NCBI GenBank assembly: GCA_049597955.1
Contig: JBMYND010000001.1
Span: 1 to 64,000, forward strand
Length of the DNA stretch: 64,000 nucleotides
Direction: 5' to 3'
Source of the DNA: JAYPAN01 sp049597955
GTDB taxonomy: Bacteria > Pseudomonadota > Alphaproteobacteria > RS24
A program made the translations under genes and the position numbers. The notes beneath the pieces are model-generated. The model made no database searches, was not told the DNA's origin, and saw nothing but the letters and a program-made list of their open reading frames with translations. Shown piece by piece: positions 52,166-61,809 of this stretch (positions are counted from its first letter, which is position 1; each line of letters begins with the position of its first letter).

Positions 52166-52551
52166 TGGCTGAGGAGCCGCTCGACAGGGAAACAATGGGC
52201 GAAATGATTGCCCTTCAAAAAGGCGAACTTGCTGTCAGGCAATATGAAATCCAAATGCAGTCTGAGCATTTGGCAAACCATAAGGAAGTTGCTCTACGAA
52301 CCATTGAAGCAGAGGAAAAAAATGCTGCGCAGCAAAGAGCTTATGATGAACGTGCATCTTTGCGATTGAAGATTTTTGTAGTCTTCATGTCCGCCCTCAT
52401 TTTAGTTTTTATTGGGTGGCTCATCCAGTTAGGTCATTCAGACCGCGTGTTTTCGCTATTGGATGAATTGATGAAATATGGCTTGGGTGCCATTGGCGGG
52501 TCAGGGCTGACAGTGATTTATTATCAATCTCGGCTTCGAAATACGGATTAA
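52165..52551 (+). CDS. Hypothetical coiled-coil protein with two membrane helices
   Basis: A 128-residue protein. Residues about 10-62 are charged and strongly helical, likely coiled coil (EIQMQSEHLANHKEVALRTI). Two hydrophobic helices follow (about 68-90, LKIFVVFMSALILVFIGWLI, and about 105-122, LGAIGGSGLTVIYY). I recognise no family; the build resembles small phage- or plasmid-type membrane proteins, which is only a resemblance. It is coupled to the preceding small basic protein through TGATG. Function unknown. Confidence 0.65.
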   Translation: MAEEPLDRETMGEMIALQKGELAVRQYEIQMQSEHLANHKEVALRTIEAEEKNAAQQRAYDERASLRLKIFVVFMSALILVFIGWLIQLGHSDRVFSLLDELMKYGLGAIGGSGLTVIYYQSRLRNTD

Positions 52552-52651
52552 CCACCTTTGCGTCTCACCCTCTTTTTCGCTTGTCCCTCATTCGCACTCA
52601 GCCTATAAGGCGCGCATAGATTGATATTGTTTCTCAAACAGGACATGACCC

Positions 52652-53074
52652 ATGGCTCTTGAACGCACTTTTTCCATCATTAAACCCGACGCCACCAAGC
52701 GTAATCTGACCGGCAAAATCATTGACCGGTTTGAAAGCAATGGCCTGCGCATTATCGCCTCCAAGCGTATCCATATGAGCCGCGAACAGGCGGAAGGATT
52801 TTATGCCGTGCATAAAGAGCGCCCGTTTTTCAATGATTTGGTCAGCTTTATGATTTCCGGCCCGGTGGTTGTGCAGGTTTTGGAGGGCGAAAACGCCATT
52901 GCCAAAAACCGCGAAATTATGGGCGCGACCAATCCGGCGGAAGCCGATGAGGGCACAATCCGCAAGGATTTTGCCGAAAGCATTGAGGCCAATTCCGTGC
53001 ATGGCTCGGACGCGCCGGAAACCGCTGCCGAGGAAATCAAATTCTTCTTCGCTGATGAGGAACTTGTCGGCTAA
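52652..53074 (+). CDS. ndk: Nucleoside diphosphate kinase
   Basis: Balances nucleoside triphosphates by ping-pong phosphate transfer. 140 residues with the N-terminal ERTFSIIKPDATKRNLTG, the phospho-histidine H117 in NSVHGSD and the usual C-terminus EEIKFFFADEELVG. Preceded by a 100-bp gap without recognisable structure, in which its promoter should lie. A bidirectional terminator follows. Confidence 0.98.
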   Translation: MALERTFSIIKPDATKRNLTGKIIDRFESNGLRIIASKRIHMSREQAEGFYAVHKERPFFNDLVSFMISGPVVVQVLEGENAIAKNREIMGATNPAEADEGTIRKDFAESIEANSVHGSDAPETAAEEIKFFFADEELVG

Positions 53075-53095
53075 TCAGCCTTGGCTTGATTTTGT

Positions 53096-53128
53096 AAAAC
53101 CGGTGTCCGCGCGCGGCGCCGGTTTTAT
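53096..53128. terminator. Bidirectional terminator between ndk and purN
   Basis: AAAACCGG (53096-53103) and CCGGTTTT (53119-53126) form an 8-bp stem with the self-complementary CCGCGCGCGG in the loop. TTTTATTTT follows on the plus strand, and the minus strand likewise runs into TTTT. It serves both the ndk and the purN-purM transcripts and overlaps the purN stop codon. Confidence 0.7.
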
Positions 53129-53733
53129 TTTGCGTGCAATCCGGCCAGCACTTTATCCAGTGCTTCGGGATAAGCGACATGCTCTTGTTCCAAAACGCGC
53201 GCGGCAAGACTGTCCGGCGTATCATCGGCCAGCACGGCGACTTGTTTTTGCACCAATATCGGCCCGTCATCCATTTCCGGGCGCATCAGATGGACGGTGC
53301 AGCCATGCAGGCGCGCGCCGTCTTCCAAGGCGCGTTGATGCGTATGCAGCCCCTTATAGGCGGGCAGCAGGGATGGGTGAATGTTAAGCAGCCGGTCATG
53401 CCAGTGATTGACAAAATCACCGGTCAACAGCCGCATAAATCCGGCGGCGCAAATCAATTCCACCTGCGCTGCGTCAAGCGCGGCCTGCATATCGGCCTCA
53501 AATCCGGCACGGGTTTCATATTGCTTATGGTCAATCACCTGACAGGCAATCCCATTGTCGCGGCACCAGTCAATGCCGCTGGCATCGGGGCGATTGCACA
53601 GGGCGAGAACAAATTCAGCAGGCACATCGGCGCGGGCAATATGGGCGGCCAGGCTTTTCATATTGCTGCCGCGCCCGGAAAATAAAATGGCAATGCGCGT
53701 TTTTTGTTCCATTGCTGGCGTCATTGTTTGCAT
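53125..53733 (-). CDS. purN: Phosphoribosylglycinamide formyltransferase
   Basis: Third step of purine synthesis, using formyl-tetrahydrofolate. 202 residues with ILFSGRGSNMKSL, AGFMRLL, catalytic asparagine region ALCNRPDASG, NIHPSLLPAYKG, and the HLMRPEMDDGPIL segment. The second line of the family signature normally reads HxVxxxxDxGPI; here HLMRPEMDDGPI fits. The ATG shares one base with the purM stop, so synthesis is coupled. Confidence 0.96.
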   Translation of the reverse strand: MQTMTPAMEQKTRIAILFSGRGSNMKSLAAHIARADVPAEFVLALCNRPDASGIDWCRDNGIACQVIDHKQYETRAGFEADMQAALDAAQVELICAAGFMRLLTGDFVNHWHDRLLNIHPSLLPAYKGLHTHQRALEDGARLHGCTVHLMRPEMDDGPILVQKQVAVLADDTPDSLAARVLEQEHVAYPEALDKVLAGLHAK

Positions 53734-54809
53734 CACTGGCTTTGCAAATGGCCGTGATACTGCACTGTTTTGTCACCGGCTTTGAGCAGCCGCCCCAAGG
53801 GCAGCACGGTTTCGCCATTGGCCGCCAGTGTCGCCATAATATCGCTGGCAGCATCCGCCGCCACGACCAGCACCATGCCAATGCCGCAATTAAACGTGCG
53901 CAACATTTCGGCTTCTTCCATGCCGCCAATGCGTTGCAGCCAATTGAAAATGCGCGGCATGTGCCAGGCGGTCAGGTCAATTTCGGCGGCCAGCCCGTCG
54001 GGCAGCACGCGCGGCAGATTTTCGGTAAAGCCGCCGCCGGTAATATGCGCCAGCCCTTTCACCGCAGCGCCATGCGCCTGCAATGCGGCCAGCACCGGGC
54101 GCACATAAATCCGCGTCGGGGTCAGCAATTCATCGGCAAGTGTTATGTCGGGGTTTGACGGGGCCGGCGCATCCCAAGGCAGGTCTTGTTCGGCCACCAG
54201 CTTGCGCACCAGCGAAAAGCCATTGGAATGCAGCCCGCTTGCGGCAAGACCAAGTAAAATGTCGTCCGCCTGCATGTTGGCGCGCGGCAGCACATTGTCG
54301 CGTTCAACCGCGCCAACGGCAAATCCGGCAAGGTCATAATCGCCGCCCTGATAAAGGCCCGGCATTTCCGCCGTTTCACCGCCAATCAGCGCGCAATGGG
54401 CCTGTTTGCAGCCCTCGGCAATGCCGCCAATAATGCCGGTTGCATCGTCAACATCCAGCCTGCCGGTGGCGAAATAGTCGAGAAAGAAAAGTGGCTCGGC
54501 GCCTTGAACAATCAAATCATTGACGCACATGGCCACCAAATCAATGCCGACCGTATGGTGGATGCCGCTGTCAATGGCGATTTTCAGCTTGGTGCCAACG
54601 CCATCATTGGCGGCGACCAAAAGCGGGTCTTTATAGTTGCAGGCAGCCAAATCAAACAAGCCGCCAAAACCGCCCAAATCGCTGTCAGCGCCCGTGCGGC
54701 GCGTTGCCTTGGCCAGCGGGGCAATGCGGCTGACCAGCATATTGCCGGCTTCAATATCAACGCCCGCATCGGCATAGGTGGCAGGCGTGTTTTTGCGGTG
54801 CTCATTCAT
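53733..54809 (-). CDS. purM: Phosphoribosylformylglycinamidine cyclo-ligase
   Basis: Makes aminoimidazole ribotide (AIR synthetase), 358 residues. Family segments seen are TYADAGVDIEAGN, DGVGTKLKIA, MCVNDLIVQGAEPLFFLDYF, GGETAEMPGLY and HITGGGFTENLPR. The ATG at 54809 has GAGG eight bases upstream; a TTG one codon earlier is less likely. purM-purN face away from the DUF2066 gene, an arrangement typical of the class. The 144-bp divergent region should hold both promoters; no clear boxes seen. Confidence 0.97.
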   Translation of the reverse strand: MNEHRKNTPATYADAGVDIEAGNMLVSRIAPLAKATRRTGADSDLGGFGGLFDLAACNYKDPLLVAANDGVGTKLKIAIDSGIHHTVGIDLVAMCVNDLIVQGAEPLFFLDYFATGRLDVDDATGIIGGIAEGCKQAHCALIGGETAEMPGLYQGGDYDLAGFAVGAVERDNVLPRANMQADDILLGLAASGLHSNGFSLVRKLVAEQDLPWDAPAPSNPDITLADELLTPTRIYVRPVLAALQAHGAAVKGLAHITGGGFTENLPRVLPDGLAAEIDLTAWHMPRIFNWLQRIGGMEEAEMLRTFNCGIGMVLVVAADAASDIMATLAANGETVLPLGRLLKAGDKTVQYHGHLQSQ

Positions 54810-54953
54810 CAACCGACCTCATGCAACTGGTAGGACAGGAATCATGCTGCATGGCTAGCACAATCGCGTCAGCTTTGAAAGACGCTGCCAAAAGACCGGC
54901 AAAGGGCGATTGTTTCCGTTGCGGTTAAAGGCGGCGCGGGTTAGTTTGGCCGC

Positions 54954-56153
54954 ATGAAGAAGAACATATCCCAATGGGCGGTTTCGACCCTTATATGTGC
55001 CATGGCTTTACTTGGTCTGATGGCCGGAACGGCGCGCGCGGGCAGCGTGTTCAGCGTGGACAAGGTTGATGTTGATGTCAGCGCGGCGACAACAATTGAG
55101 GCACGCACACAGGCGCTTGCCGAAGGCCAGCAAAGGGCGCTTGAAATTGTCATGAAACGGCTGGTGCGCATGGATGATTGGCCGCGCCTGCCGCCTGTGG
55201 CGTCGGCCAAGGATATTCAAAACATTGTCGAAGGGTTTCGCGTCAGCGACGAAAAAACCGGGCGCGGTCGCTATATTGCCCGCATGTCGGTGCAATTCAA
55301 ACCCGGCCCGCTGCGCCGTTTGCTGCGCGGCTATAATTTGCCCCTGAATGAAGACCAGGCGCGCACGGCCTTGCTGGTGCCGGTGCTGGAAGATTTGCGC
55401 GGGCTGCAAGCATGGGGCGACCATTGGTGGCGGCAAAGCTGGATGGCGCAGGATTTGAACAATGCCGCCGCGCCGCTCGCCCTGCCTTTGGGTGATATGG
55501 AAGATGCGCTGATTGCCTCGCCGGAAGACATATTGATTGGCAGCCCCGACAAGCTGGTGGCGTTGAATGAACGCTATGATACGCAAACAGTGATTGTGGC
55601 GCATGCGCTGGCCGATGTTGACGGGCAATTGGGCGTCACCGCCTATATTTTCAACGCTGAGAGCAGCGATGTGATTGTCCGCACTTACCGCACGGGCGGT
55701 GCGCATGGTGAGATGGCGGATATGGCAGTGGCCGAGCTTATGTCGGTCTTGTCGGAACGCTGGAAGCAGGTGGCTGTGGTGGCCAGTGATGAAGAAACAT
55801 CGCTGCCCGTGCTGGCCGAGTTTTCTTCGCTCAAACAATGGGTCATGATGTTGCGTGAATTGGAAGCGGCCAGCCTTGTGCAAGTGGTAAATGTGCGGGA
55901 AATGTCGTCGCGCCAAGCATGGCTTGATTTATCCTATATTGGCTCGATTGAGCAATTGAGTGCCAATTTGCAGCAACGCGATTTGGAGCTGCTTGAGGAC
56001 AGGCCGGATAATGGCGCGCAAAATGACATGCAAGTGGAAGATCTGCCGAGCGGCGCAATAGCCGATGGTGCGGCCATGCAAGCATCGGAAACAACCGATA
56101 TTGGCACTGAAAAGGGAGGCTGGCGGCTTGCTGTGCGCCAGACGGGCAGATGA
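54954..56153 (+). CDS. DUF2066 periplasmic protein
   Basis: A 399-residue protein with a signal peptide (hydrophobic core about 9-25, cleavage after GTARA). The N-terminal domain VFSVDKVDVDVSAATTIEAR matches DUF2066, and ALAEGQQRALEIVMKRL is its typical helix. The function is unknown; the gene recurs between purM and perM in this class. Its TGA overlaps the next gene's ATG by 4 bp. The C-terminal 60 residues are acidic and probably disordered. Confidence 0.85.
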   Translation: MKKNISQWAVSTLICAMALLGLMAGTARAGSVFSVDKVDVDVSAATTIEARTQALAEGQQRALEIVMKRLVRMDDWPRLPPVASAKDIQNIVEGFRVSDEKTGRGRYIARMSVQFKPGPLRRLLRGYNLPLNEDQARTALLVPVLEDLRGLQAWGDHWWRQSWMAQDLNNAAAPLALPLGDMEDALIASPEDILIGSPDKLVALNERYDTQTVIVAHALADVDGQLGVTAYIFNAESSDVIVRTYRTGGAHGEMADMAVAELMSVLSERWKQVAVVASDEETSLPVLAEFSSLKQWVMMLRELEAASLVQVVNVREMSSRQAWLDLSYIGSIEQLSANLQQRDLELLEDRPDNGAQNDMQVEDLPSGAIADGAAMQASETTDIGTEKGGWRLAVRQTGR

Positions 56154-57199
56154 TACAATTGCGCGCGCTGCATGTTTACATTATTTTCGGCCTGATTGCC
56201 TCAATCTGGCTGATTGACCGCTTGTCGGGCATATTGCTGCCATTTGTCACCGGATTTGCGCTGGCTTATTTTCTCGACCCGCTGGCCGACCGGCTTGAGG
56301 CTGTCGGCATCAGGCGGGCGTTGGCGACAACGGTGATTACCGCTTTTTTTGCGGTCTTATTGCTGGTCTTGCTGTGGGTTGGCGGGCCTTTGCTCAGCGA
56401 ACAAATTATTTTGCTGATGCGGTCTTTGCCGCAAGGCGTGGCGGAAATCAATCGCTGGCTGTATGAGCTGACCGGCAATCAGATTTTTTCCGCCAATGCG
56501 CAAGAATTGGCGGCCCAATATAGCGACAAGGCGCTGCAATTAGCCGGATTGGCGACCGGCAATCTTTTGAAGTCGGGACTGTCTTTCCTCAATCTGGTGG
56601 CGCTGATTTTCATCACACCGATTGTTACTATTTATCTGCTTAATGATTGGGACAGAATGGTAGCGATTATTGACCGTAATTTACCCGAACCCTATGGCGC
56701 GACAGTGCGCCAATTGGCCCGTGAAATTGACATTATCCTGAGCGGATTTTTGCGTGGCCAAATGATTGTTTGCCTGTCGCTGGGGCTGATTTATGCGCTG
56801 GGCCTTGGCCTGGTCGGCCTGAAAGGCGGCGTTCTGGTTGGCTTGCTGGCCGGTTTGGTCAGTTTTATTCCCTATGTCGGCTCGGCCTTTGGCGTTTTGC
56901 TGGCCACGGCGCTTGGGCTGGGGCAGTTTGGCATGGATTATGTCATTCTCGGACAGATGGTCGCCATTTTCCTTGTCGGGCAATTTATTGAGGGCAATTT
57001 CCTCACGCCAAGGCTGGTGGGTGACCGGGTTAATCTGCATCCGGTATGGATAATTTTTGCTCTTTTGGCGATGGGAACCTTATTCGGCTTTCTCGGCCTG
57101 TTGCTGGCCGTGCCGATTGCCGCCGTGATTGGCGTGCTGGTGCGCTTTGGCTTGATGCGCCTGTTGAGCGATGAAACCGCGCCGGTGGAGAAAGATTAA
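56150..57199 (+). CDS. AI-2E transporter family (PerM/TqsA-like) membrane protein
   Basis: A 349-residue protein with about eight membrane helices and the family's long amphipathic segment in the first half. Characteristic patterns are LPFVTGFALAYFLDPLADRLE, FITPIVTIYLLNDWDRMV and QFIEGNFLTPRLVGDRVNLHP. Members export signals or act in ion transport; the substrate here is unknown. The ATG overlaps the DUF2066 stop, and the hda GTG directly follows its stop. Confidence 0.9.
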   Translation: MIQLRALHVYIIFGLIASIWLIDRLSGILLPFVTGFALAYFLDPLADRLEAVGIRRALATTVITAFFAVLLLVLLWVGGPLLSEQIILLMRSLPQGVAEINRWLYELTGNQIFSANAQELAAQYSDKALQLAGLATGNLLKSGLSFLNLVALIFITPIVTIYLLNDWDRMVAIIDRNLPEPYGATVRQLAREIDIILSGFLRGQMIVCLSLGLIYALGLGLVGLKGGVLVGLLAGLVSFIPYVGSAFGVLLATALGLGQFGMDYVILGQMVAIFLVGQFIEGNFLTPRLVGDRVNLHPVWIIFALLAMGTLFGFLGLLLAVPIAAVIGVLVRFGLMRLLSDETAPVEKD

Positions 57200-57892
57200 G
57201 TGACCGGACAGCTTGTTTTCGACCTGCCGGTGCGCCGCGCGGATGGGCGCGAGGACTTTTTTGTTTCTGAGTGCAATGCGCGTGCTGTCGCCCTGATTGA
57301 CAGTTTTCCTGATTGGGATATGGCAGCGCAATGTCTGGTCGGGCCGCCGCGTTGCGGCAAATCGCATTTATCGGGTATTTTACTGTCGCAAGCTGGCGGC
57401 AATTTGGTGAATGCCGAGGCATTGGCGACCCAAGCCATAGCGGATATCGTTGAAGCTTGGCTGTCGCAGTCTGGCCAAAATAGTGACGCTGACGCGATTA
57501 TGATTGTTGACCGTTTGGAAGCATTGTCGCCGCTTGGCGAGGAAACCCTGTTTCACATGATGAACCATGCGCATAACAGCCAGCGCAAATTGCTGCTTGT
57601 TGCGCGCCGCGCCCCGGCGCATTTGGATGTCGCACTGCCGGATTTGGCCTCGCGCTTGCGCGCTTTGCCGGTCTCCGATATGGGCATGCCCGATGATGGG
57701 CTGGTCAGAGCTTTGCTGGTCAAATTGTTCAATGACCGGCAGGTGATTGTTGATAGGCGGGTGATTGACTATTTGCTGCCCCGCATTGAGCGCGATTTTA
57801 AGGCGATTGAAACATTGGTGGCTGATATTGACCAGCGCGCCATGCGCGAGCAGCGCGGCATTACTGTGCCGCTTGTTGCCGAACTGGTTTGA
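57200..57892 (+). CDS. hda: DnaA-related replication regulator Hda (HdaA)
   Basis: A 230-residue AAA+ protein resembling DnaA without its DNA-binding domain. It promotes hydrolysis of DnaA-ATP together with the sliding clamp. The N-terminal QLVFDLP is the clamp-binding motif, the P-loop is GPPRCGKSHL, and Walker B is IMIVDRLEAL, degenerate as usual in Hda. Sensor-type helices follow to DIDQRAMREQRGITVPLV. The GTG start is next to the upstream stop. Position before ppk matches other Alphaproteobacteria. Confidence 0.9.
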   Translation: MTGQLVFDLPVRRADGREDFFVSECNARAVALIDSFPDWDMAAQCLVGPPRCGKSHLSGILLSQAGGNLVNAEALATQAIADIVEAWLSQSGQNSDADAIMIVDRLEALSPLGEETLFHMMNHAHNSQRKLLLVARRAPAHLDVALPDLASRLRALPVSDMGMPDDGLVRALLVKLFNDRQVIVDRRVIDYLLPRIERDFKAIETLVADIDQRAMREQRGITVPLVAELV

Positions 57893-57944
57893 CTGTGTAA
57901 TATGGCTGGCAATTCGGTAAAATATGTGAAAGAGCGAGAGCTTT

Positions 57945-60134
57945 ATGCCCAAAGCTAATAAATCGTTGAAAGTCAAAAAGACCAAGCGCAGCAAGCTGCC
58001 GGAGACCCATCTTGGCTTTGAGCGCCAGCAGCGTTTCATCAATCGCGAATTATCATGGCTGGCGTTTAACCGGCGGGTTTTGGAAGAAGCCTCCAATCCC
58101 GGCTATCCGGTATTGGAACGGCTGCGGTTTTTGTCAATATCGGCCAGCAATTTGGATGAGTTTTTCATGGTGCGTGTGGCCGGGCTGGCCGGACAGACAA
58201 AGGCGGGCATTGAAATGCCAAGCCAGGACGGGCTGACACCGGCGCAACAATTGGTCAGCGTTACCAATGAGGCCAATGCGCTCATGGCAGCGCAGCAGGC
58301 AGCTTGGCGTGAATTGCTGGGCGAAATGCGCGCCCAAGGCATTTTCGTGCTGGAACAAGACGAGTTGCAAAACGCCCAAAAAGCATGGCTTGAAGATTAT
58401 TTTTTGGATCAAGTGCTGCCCGTGCTGACGCCATTGGCAATTGACCCGGCCCACCCATTTCCCTTTATCCCCAATCTCGGTTTTGCCCTTGCTCTGCAAT
58501 TGGCGCGCATTTCCGACGATAATCACATGAATGCGTTGCTGCTTATCCCGCAACAGCTTGACCGGTTTATCCGCCTGCCGGAAAAAGCCGGGCGGCCATT
58601 GGAATTTGTCCGGCTGGAAACATTGATTTCCATGTTCATTGAACGCACGTTTCCCGGCTATCATGTTTTGGGGCAGGGCGTGTTTCGGATTATTCGCGAC
58701 AGCGATATTGAGGTTGAAGAAGAGGCCGAAGACCTTGTGCAATTATTTGAAAGCGCCCTCAAGCGGCGGCGGCGCGGCTCGGTTATCCGGCTGAAAATTG
58801 ACAGCGCCATGCCTGAAAATCTGCAAAGGCTGGTAACGCGCGAATTGGAAGTGCATCCCAAATCAGTGGTGGTTGTGGACGGGTTGGTCGGCCTTGCCCA
58901 AACCGAGCAGATTGTGGCCAATGGCGGCCCGCAGCATAAGTTTGAGCCGTTTAATGCGCGCTTTCCGGAACGGATTCGTGAACATGGCGGCGATTGCTTT
59001 TCGGCAATTGGCGCGAAAGATATTCTGGTGCATCACCCGTATGAAAGTTTCGATGTGGTGGTGCAATTCATCCGGCAGGCGGCGCTTGACCCGGATGTGG
59101 TGGCGATTAAGCAGACGCTTTATCGCACTTCGGAAGACAGCCCGATCGTCAAAGCACTGATTGAAGCGGCCGAGGCGGGTAAATCGGTGACCGCGCTGGT
59201 GGAGTTAAAGGCGCGGTTTGATGAGGCGGCCAATATTCGCCTGGCGCGCGATATGGAGCGCGCCGGTGTGCAGGTTGTGTTCGGCTTTTTGCAATTGAAA
59301 ACCCATGCCAAAGTCAGCCTTGTGGTGCGCCGCGAGGCCGATATGATGCGCACTTATGTGCATTTGGGAACCGGCAATTATCATCCGCAAACAGCGCGTG
59401 TCTATACGGATTTGTCGCTGTTTACCTGTGACCGCGACATTGCCTCGGACGCAGCGCAAGTGTTTAATTTCTTCACCGGCTATGCTGAGCCGAATAATCT
59501 GAAACGCCTTGCCATGTCGCCACTGACATTACGACCGACGCTGATGCAGGCCATTAAGGGCGAAATAGCCCATGCCAAGGCCGGCCGGCCGGCGGCGATT
59601 TGGGCGAAAATGAATTCGCTGGTCGACCCTTTTGTGATTGATATGCTTTACACCGCTTCGCAGGCCGGTGTGCAGATTGATTTGGTTGTGCGCGGAATTT
59701 GCTGCCTGCGTGCCGGTGTGCCGGGCCTGTCGGAAAACATACGGGTCAAAAGCATTGTCGGGCGGTTTCTCGAACATTCGCGCATTGTGTGTTTTGGCGA
59801 TGGTCACGGCCTGCCGTCGGCCAAGGCGCGTGTCTATCTGTCATCGGCGGACTGGATGCCGCGCAATCTTGACCGCCGGGTTGAAGTGCTGACACCGATT
59901 TTGAACGAAACCGTTCACGCGCAAATTGTCGAGCAAATTATGAGCATAAATCTGGCCGATAACCAGCAAAGCTGGCAGATGGCGCCGGATGGCACTTATC
60001 AACGCGATATGGCGGCGGAAGATGATGGGCGCGTCAACGCGCATGAGTATTTTATGACCAATCCGAGCCTTTCGGGTCGCGGAAAGGGCGTGTCAAAGGC
60101 CACGAAAAAGGCCGCTATGTCGAAAGCGCGGTGA
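57945..60134 (+). CDS. ppk: Polyphosphate kinase 1
   Basis: Reversibly makes long-chain polyphosphate from ATP, 729 residues. N-terminal domain opens RFINRELSWLAFNRRVLEEA; active-site histidine in QLKTHAKVSLVVRRE; second phospholipase-D-like half with DGHGLPSAKARVYLSSADWM and RRVEVLTPI. The N-terminus is basic (KANKSLKVKKTKRSK). Followed by ppx 73 bp later, so synthesis and breakdown of polyphosphate are encoded together. Confidence 0.97.
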   Translation: MPKANKSLKVKKTKRSKLPETHLGFERQQRFINRELSWLAFNRRVLEEASNPGYPVLERLRFLSISASNLDEFFMVRVAGLAGQTKAGIEMPSQDGLTPAQQLVSVTNEANALMAAQQAAWRELLGEMRAQGIFVLEQDELQNAQKAWLEDYFLDQVLPVLTPLAIDPAHPFPFIPNLGFALALQLARISDDNHMNALLLIPQQLDRFIRLPEKAGRPLEFVRLETLISMFIERTFPGYHVLGQGVFRIIRDSDIEVEEEAEDLVQLFESALKRRRRGSVIRLKIDSAMPENLQRLVTRELEVHPKSVVVVDGLVGLAQTEQIVANGGPQHKFEPFNARFPERIREHGGDCFSAIGAKDILVHHPYESFDVVVQFIRQAALDPDVVAIKQTLYRTSEDSPIVKALIEAAEAGKSVTALVELKARFDEAANIRLARDMERAGVQVVFGFLQLKTHAKVSLVVRREADMMRTYVHLGTGNYHPQTARVYTDLSLFTCDRDIASDAAQVFNFFTGYAEPNNLKRLAMSPLTLRPTLMQAIKGEIAHAKAGRPAAIWAKMNSLVDPFVIDMLYTASQAGVQIDLVVRGICCLRAGVPGLSENIRVKSIVGRFLEHSRIVCFGDGHGLPSAKARVYLSSADWMPRNLDRRVEVLTPILNETVHAQIVEQIMSINLADNQQSWQMAPDGTYQRDMAAEDDGRVNAHEYFMTNPSLSGRGKGVSKATKKAAMSKAR

Positions 60135-60207
60135 ATCGGCATAGACTGGCCACTGATTATTTGGCTGGCTGATTGAAAGCGCGTTCCAATGCAACAGGAT
60201 TTTATGC

Positions 60208-61809
60208 GTGACCCCCTATAAAACCGAAAAATTTGCCGACGCGCTTCACCGGTTGGGCACTTTGCCGCCCGATGCGCCGCTCGGCGTTTTGGATATTGGC
60301 TCCAATTCGGTGCGCCTTGTTGGCTATTCCGGCTCGGCGCGCACGCCTTTGCCGATTTACAATGAGCGCGCTTTTTGCCGCTTGGGTGAGGCGGTATCGG
60401 CCAGCGGGCGGATTGAGGGCGAGCCTTATGAATTGGCGATTCAAACCTTTCGCCGGTTTCGCGCGATTGCCGAAAGGCTGGGCATTGGCAATCTCGCCGC
60501 TTTTGCTACGGCGGCGGTGCGCGACGCTGATAACAGCGCCGAATTTGTCGCCGAGGCGGAAGCTATTCTTGGCCATGAAATCCGCGTGTTGAGCGGTGAG
60601 GAGGAAGCGCGCTTTTCAGCCGATGGGGTGATGCTGGCCATGCCCGGCGCGCAAGGTATTGTTGCCGATTTGGGCGGCGGCAGTTTGGAACTGGCGCAGG
60701 TGAAAAATAATCGCGTCTTGAAATGGGCGACGCTGCCACTGGGTGTTCTGGCGCTGCGGCAATATTCGGGCAATGACCGGCAGTCTATGGCGGAAATTGT
60801 TGCCGGCGCGCTGGCCGGGCTCGACTGGCTGGGCGAAGGGCGCGGCCTGCCGCTTTATGTGGTGGGCGGCACATGGCGCAATCTGGCGAGTGTGCATATA
60901 GATGCCACCCAATATCCTTTGGATGTGCTGCATCATTATGAGGTGGCAACGGATGATATGCGCCGCTTTGCCGCTGATATTGCCGATTTGAGCGATGATG
61001 AGGCTATGTTGGTTGAGGCGTCATCCAATAATCGCCGCGCTGCCTTGCCGATTGCCGCGCTGGTTCTCAATCATCTGGCCGCCGCGACAGACCCTGAGCG
61101 GATTATTGTATCGGCCAATGCGGTGCGCGAAGGTGTGCTTTATTCGATTTTGGAGAAGAAATTTCGCCGTCTTGACCCGCTGCTGCTGGCTTGCGAGGAA
61201 ATGGCCGAAAGGCTATGCAAATCGGCGCTTTACGGCCATGAATTGGCGGCATGGACATCGAAATTATTTCGCCGCAGCATGGCGGATGGATTTTCCGGCA
61301 AATCGCTGGAACGCTTGCGCCAGGCCGGTTGTTTGATTTCCGATTTGGCCTGGGCCAGCCATCCGAGTTTTCGCGCGCAAGCGGTCAGCCAAGCGGTATT
61401 GACCGCGCCTTTTTCCGGTATTGACCATTATGGCCGGGTATTTTTGGCCCGCGCATTGGCGCATCGCCATGAAGTCAATGAAGAATGGGATGATTTCGGC
61501 CCGCTTGCCCTGTCGGAAAATGATGACCGGTTGGCGCGCGCTTTGGGGCTGAGCTTCCGGCTGGCCCATTCGCTGTCGGCCTCGCTGCCGGGTCTGCTGC
61601 CGCATACGCGCCTGCGCGCCGGCAAAAAGAAATTGCGGCTGCGTATTGACCCGTCACAAGCGGCGCTGATGGGGCCGATTATCGACAAACGAATGACCGT
61701 GCTGGCCAATAATTTGGGCCTTGAGCCGAAAATTAAAATTGAAAAAGTGCGCGAGCGGGCCAGCACATTGGCGGTGTCCGAGGCGGAAAATAATCTTAAT
61801 TTCGATTAA
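60208..61809 (+). CDS. ppx: Exopolyphosphatase (Ppx/GppA family)
   Basis: A 533-residue ASKHA phosphatase next to ppk, larger than the gppA-like protein at 15399. The N-terminal motif is LDIGSNSVRLVGYSG, then ATAAVRDADN and DLGGGSLEL. The C-terminal HD-like helical half (AERLCKSALYGHELAAWTSK onward) completes the long Ppx form. The GTG at 60208 is the start in frame; the ATG four bases earlier is out of frame. Its 3' end overlaps the convergent rnd gene by 14 bp. Confidence 0.94.
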   Translation: MTPYKTEKFADALHRLGTLPPDAPLGVLDIGSNSVRLVGYSGSARTPLPIYNERAFCRLGEAVSASGRIEGEPYELAIQTFRRFRAIAERLGIGNLAAFATAAVRDADNSAEFVAEAEAILGHEIRVLSGEEEARFSADGVMLAMPGAQGIVADLGGGSLELAQVKNNRVLKWATLPLGVLALRQYSGNDRQSMAEIVAGALAGLDWLGEGRGLPLYVVGGTWRNLASVHIDATQYPLDVLHHYEVATDDMRRFAADIADLSDDEAMLVEASSNNRRAALPIAALVLNHLAAATDPERIIVSANAVREGVLYSILEKKFRRLDPLLLACEEMAERLCKSALYGHELAAWTSKLFRRSMADGFSGKSLERLRQAGCLISDLAWASHPSFRAQAVSQAVLTAPFSGIDHYGRVFLARALAHRHEVNEEWDDFGPLALSENDDRLARALGLSFRLAHSLSASLPGLLPHTRLRAGKKKLRLRIDPSQAALMGPIIDKRMTVLANNLGLEPKIKIEKVRERASTLAVSEAENNLNFD

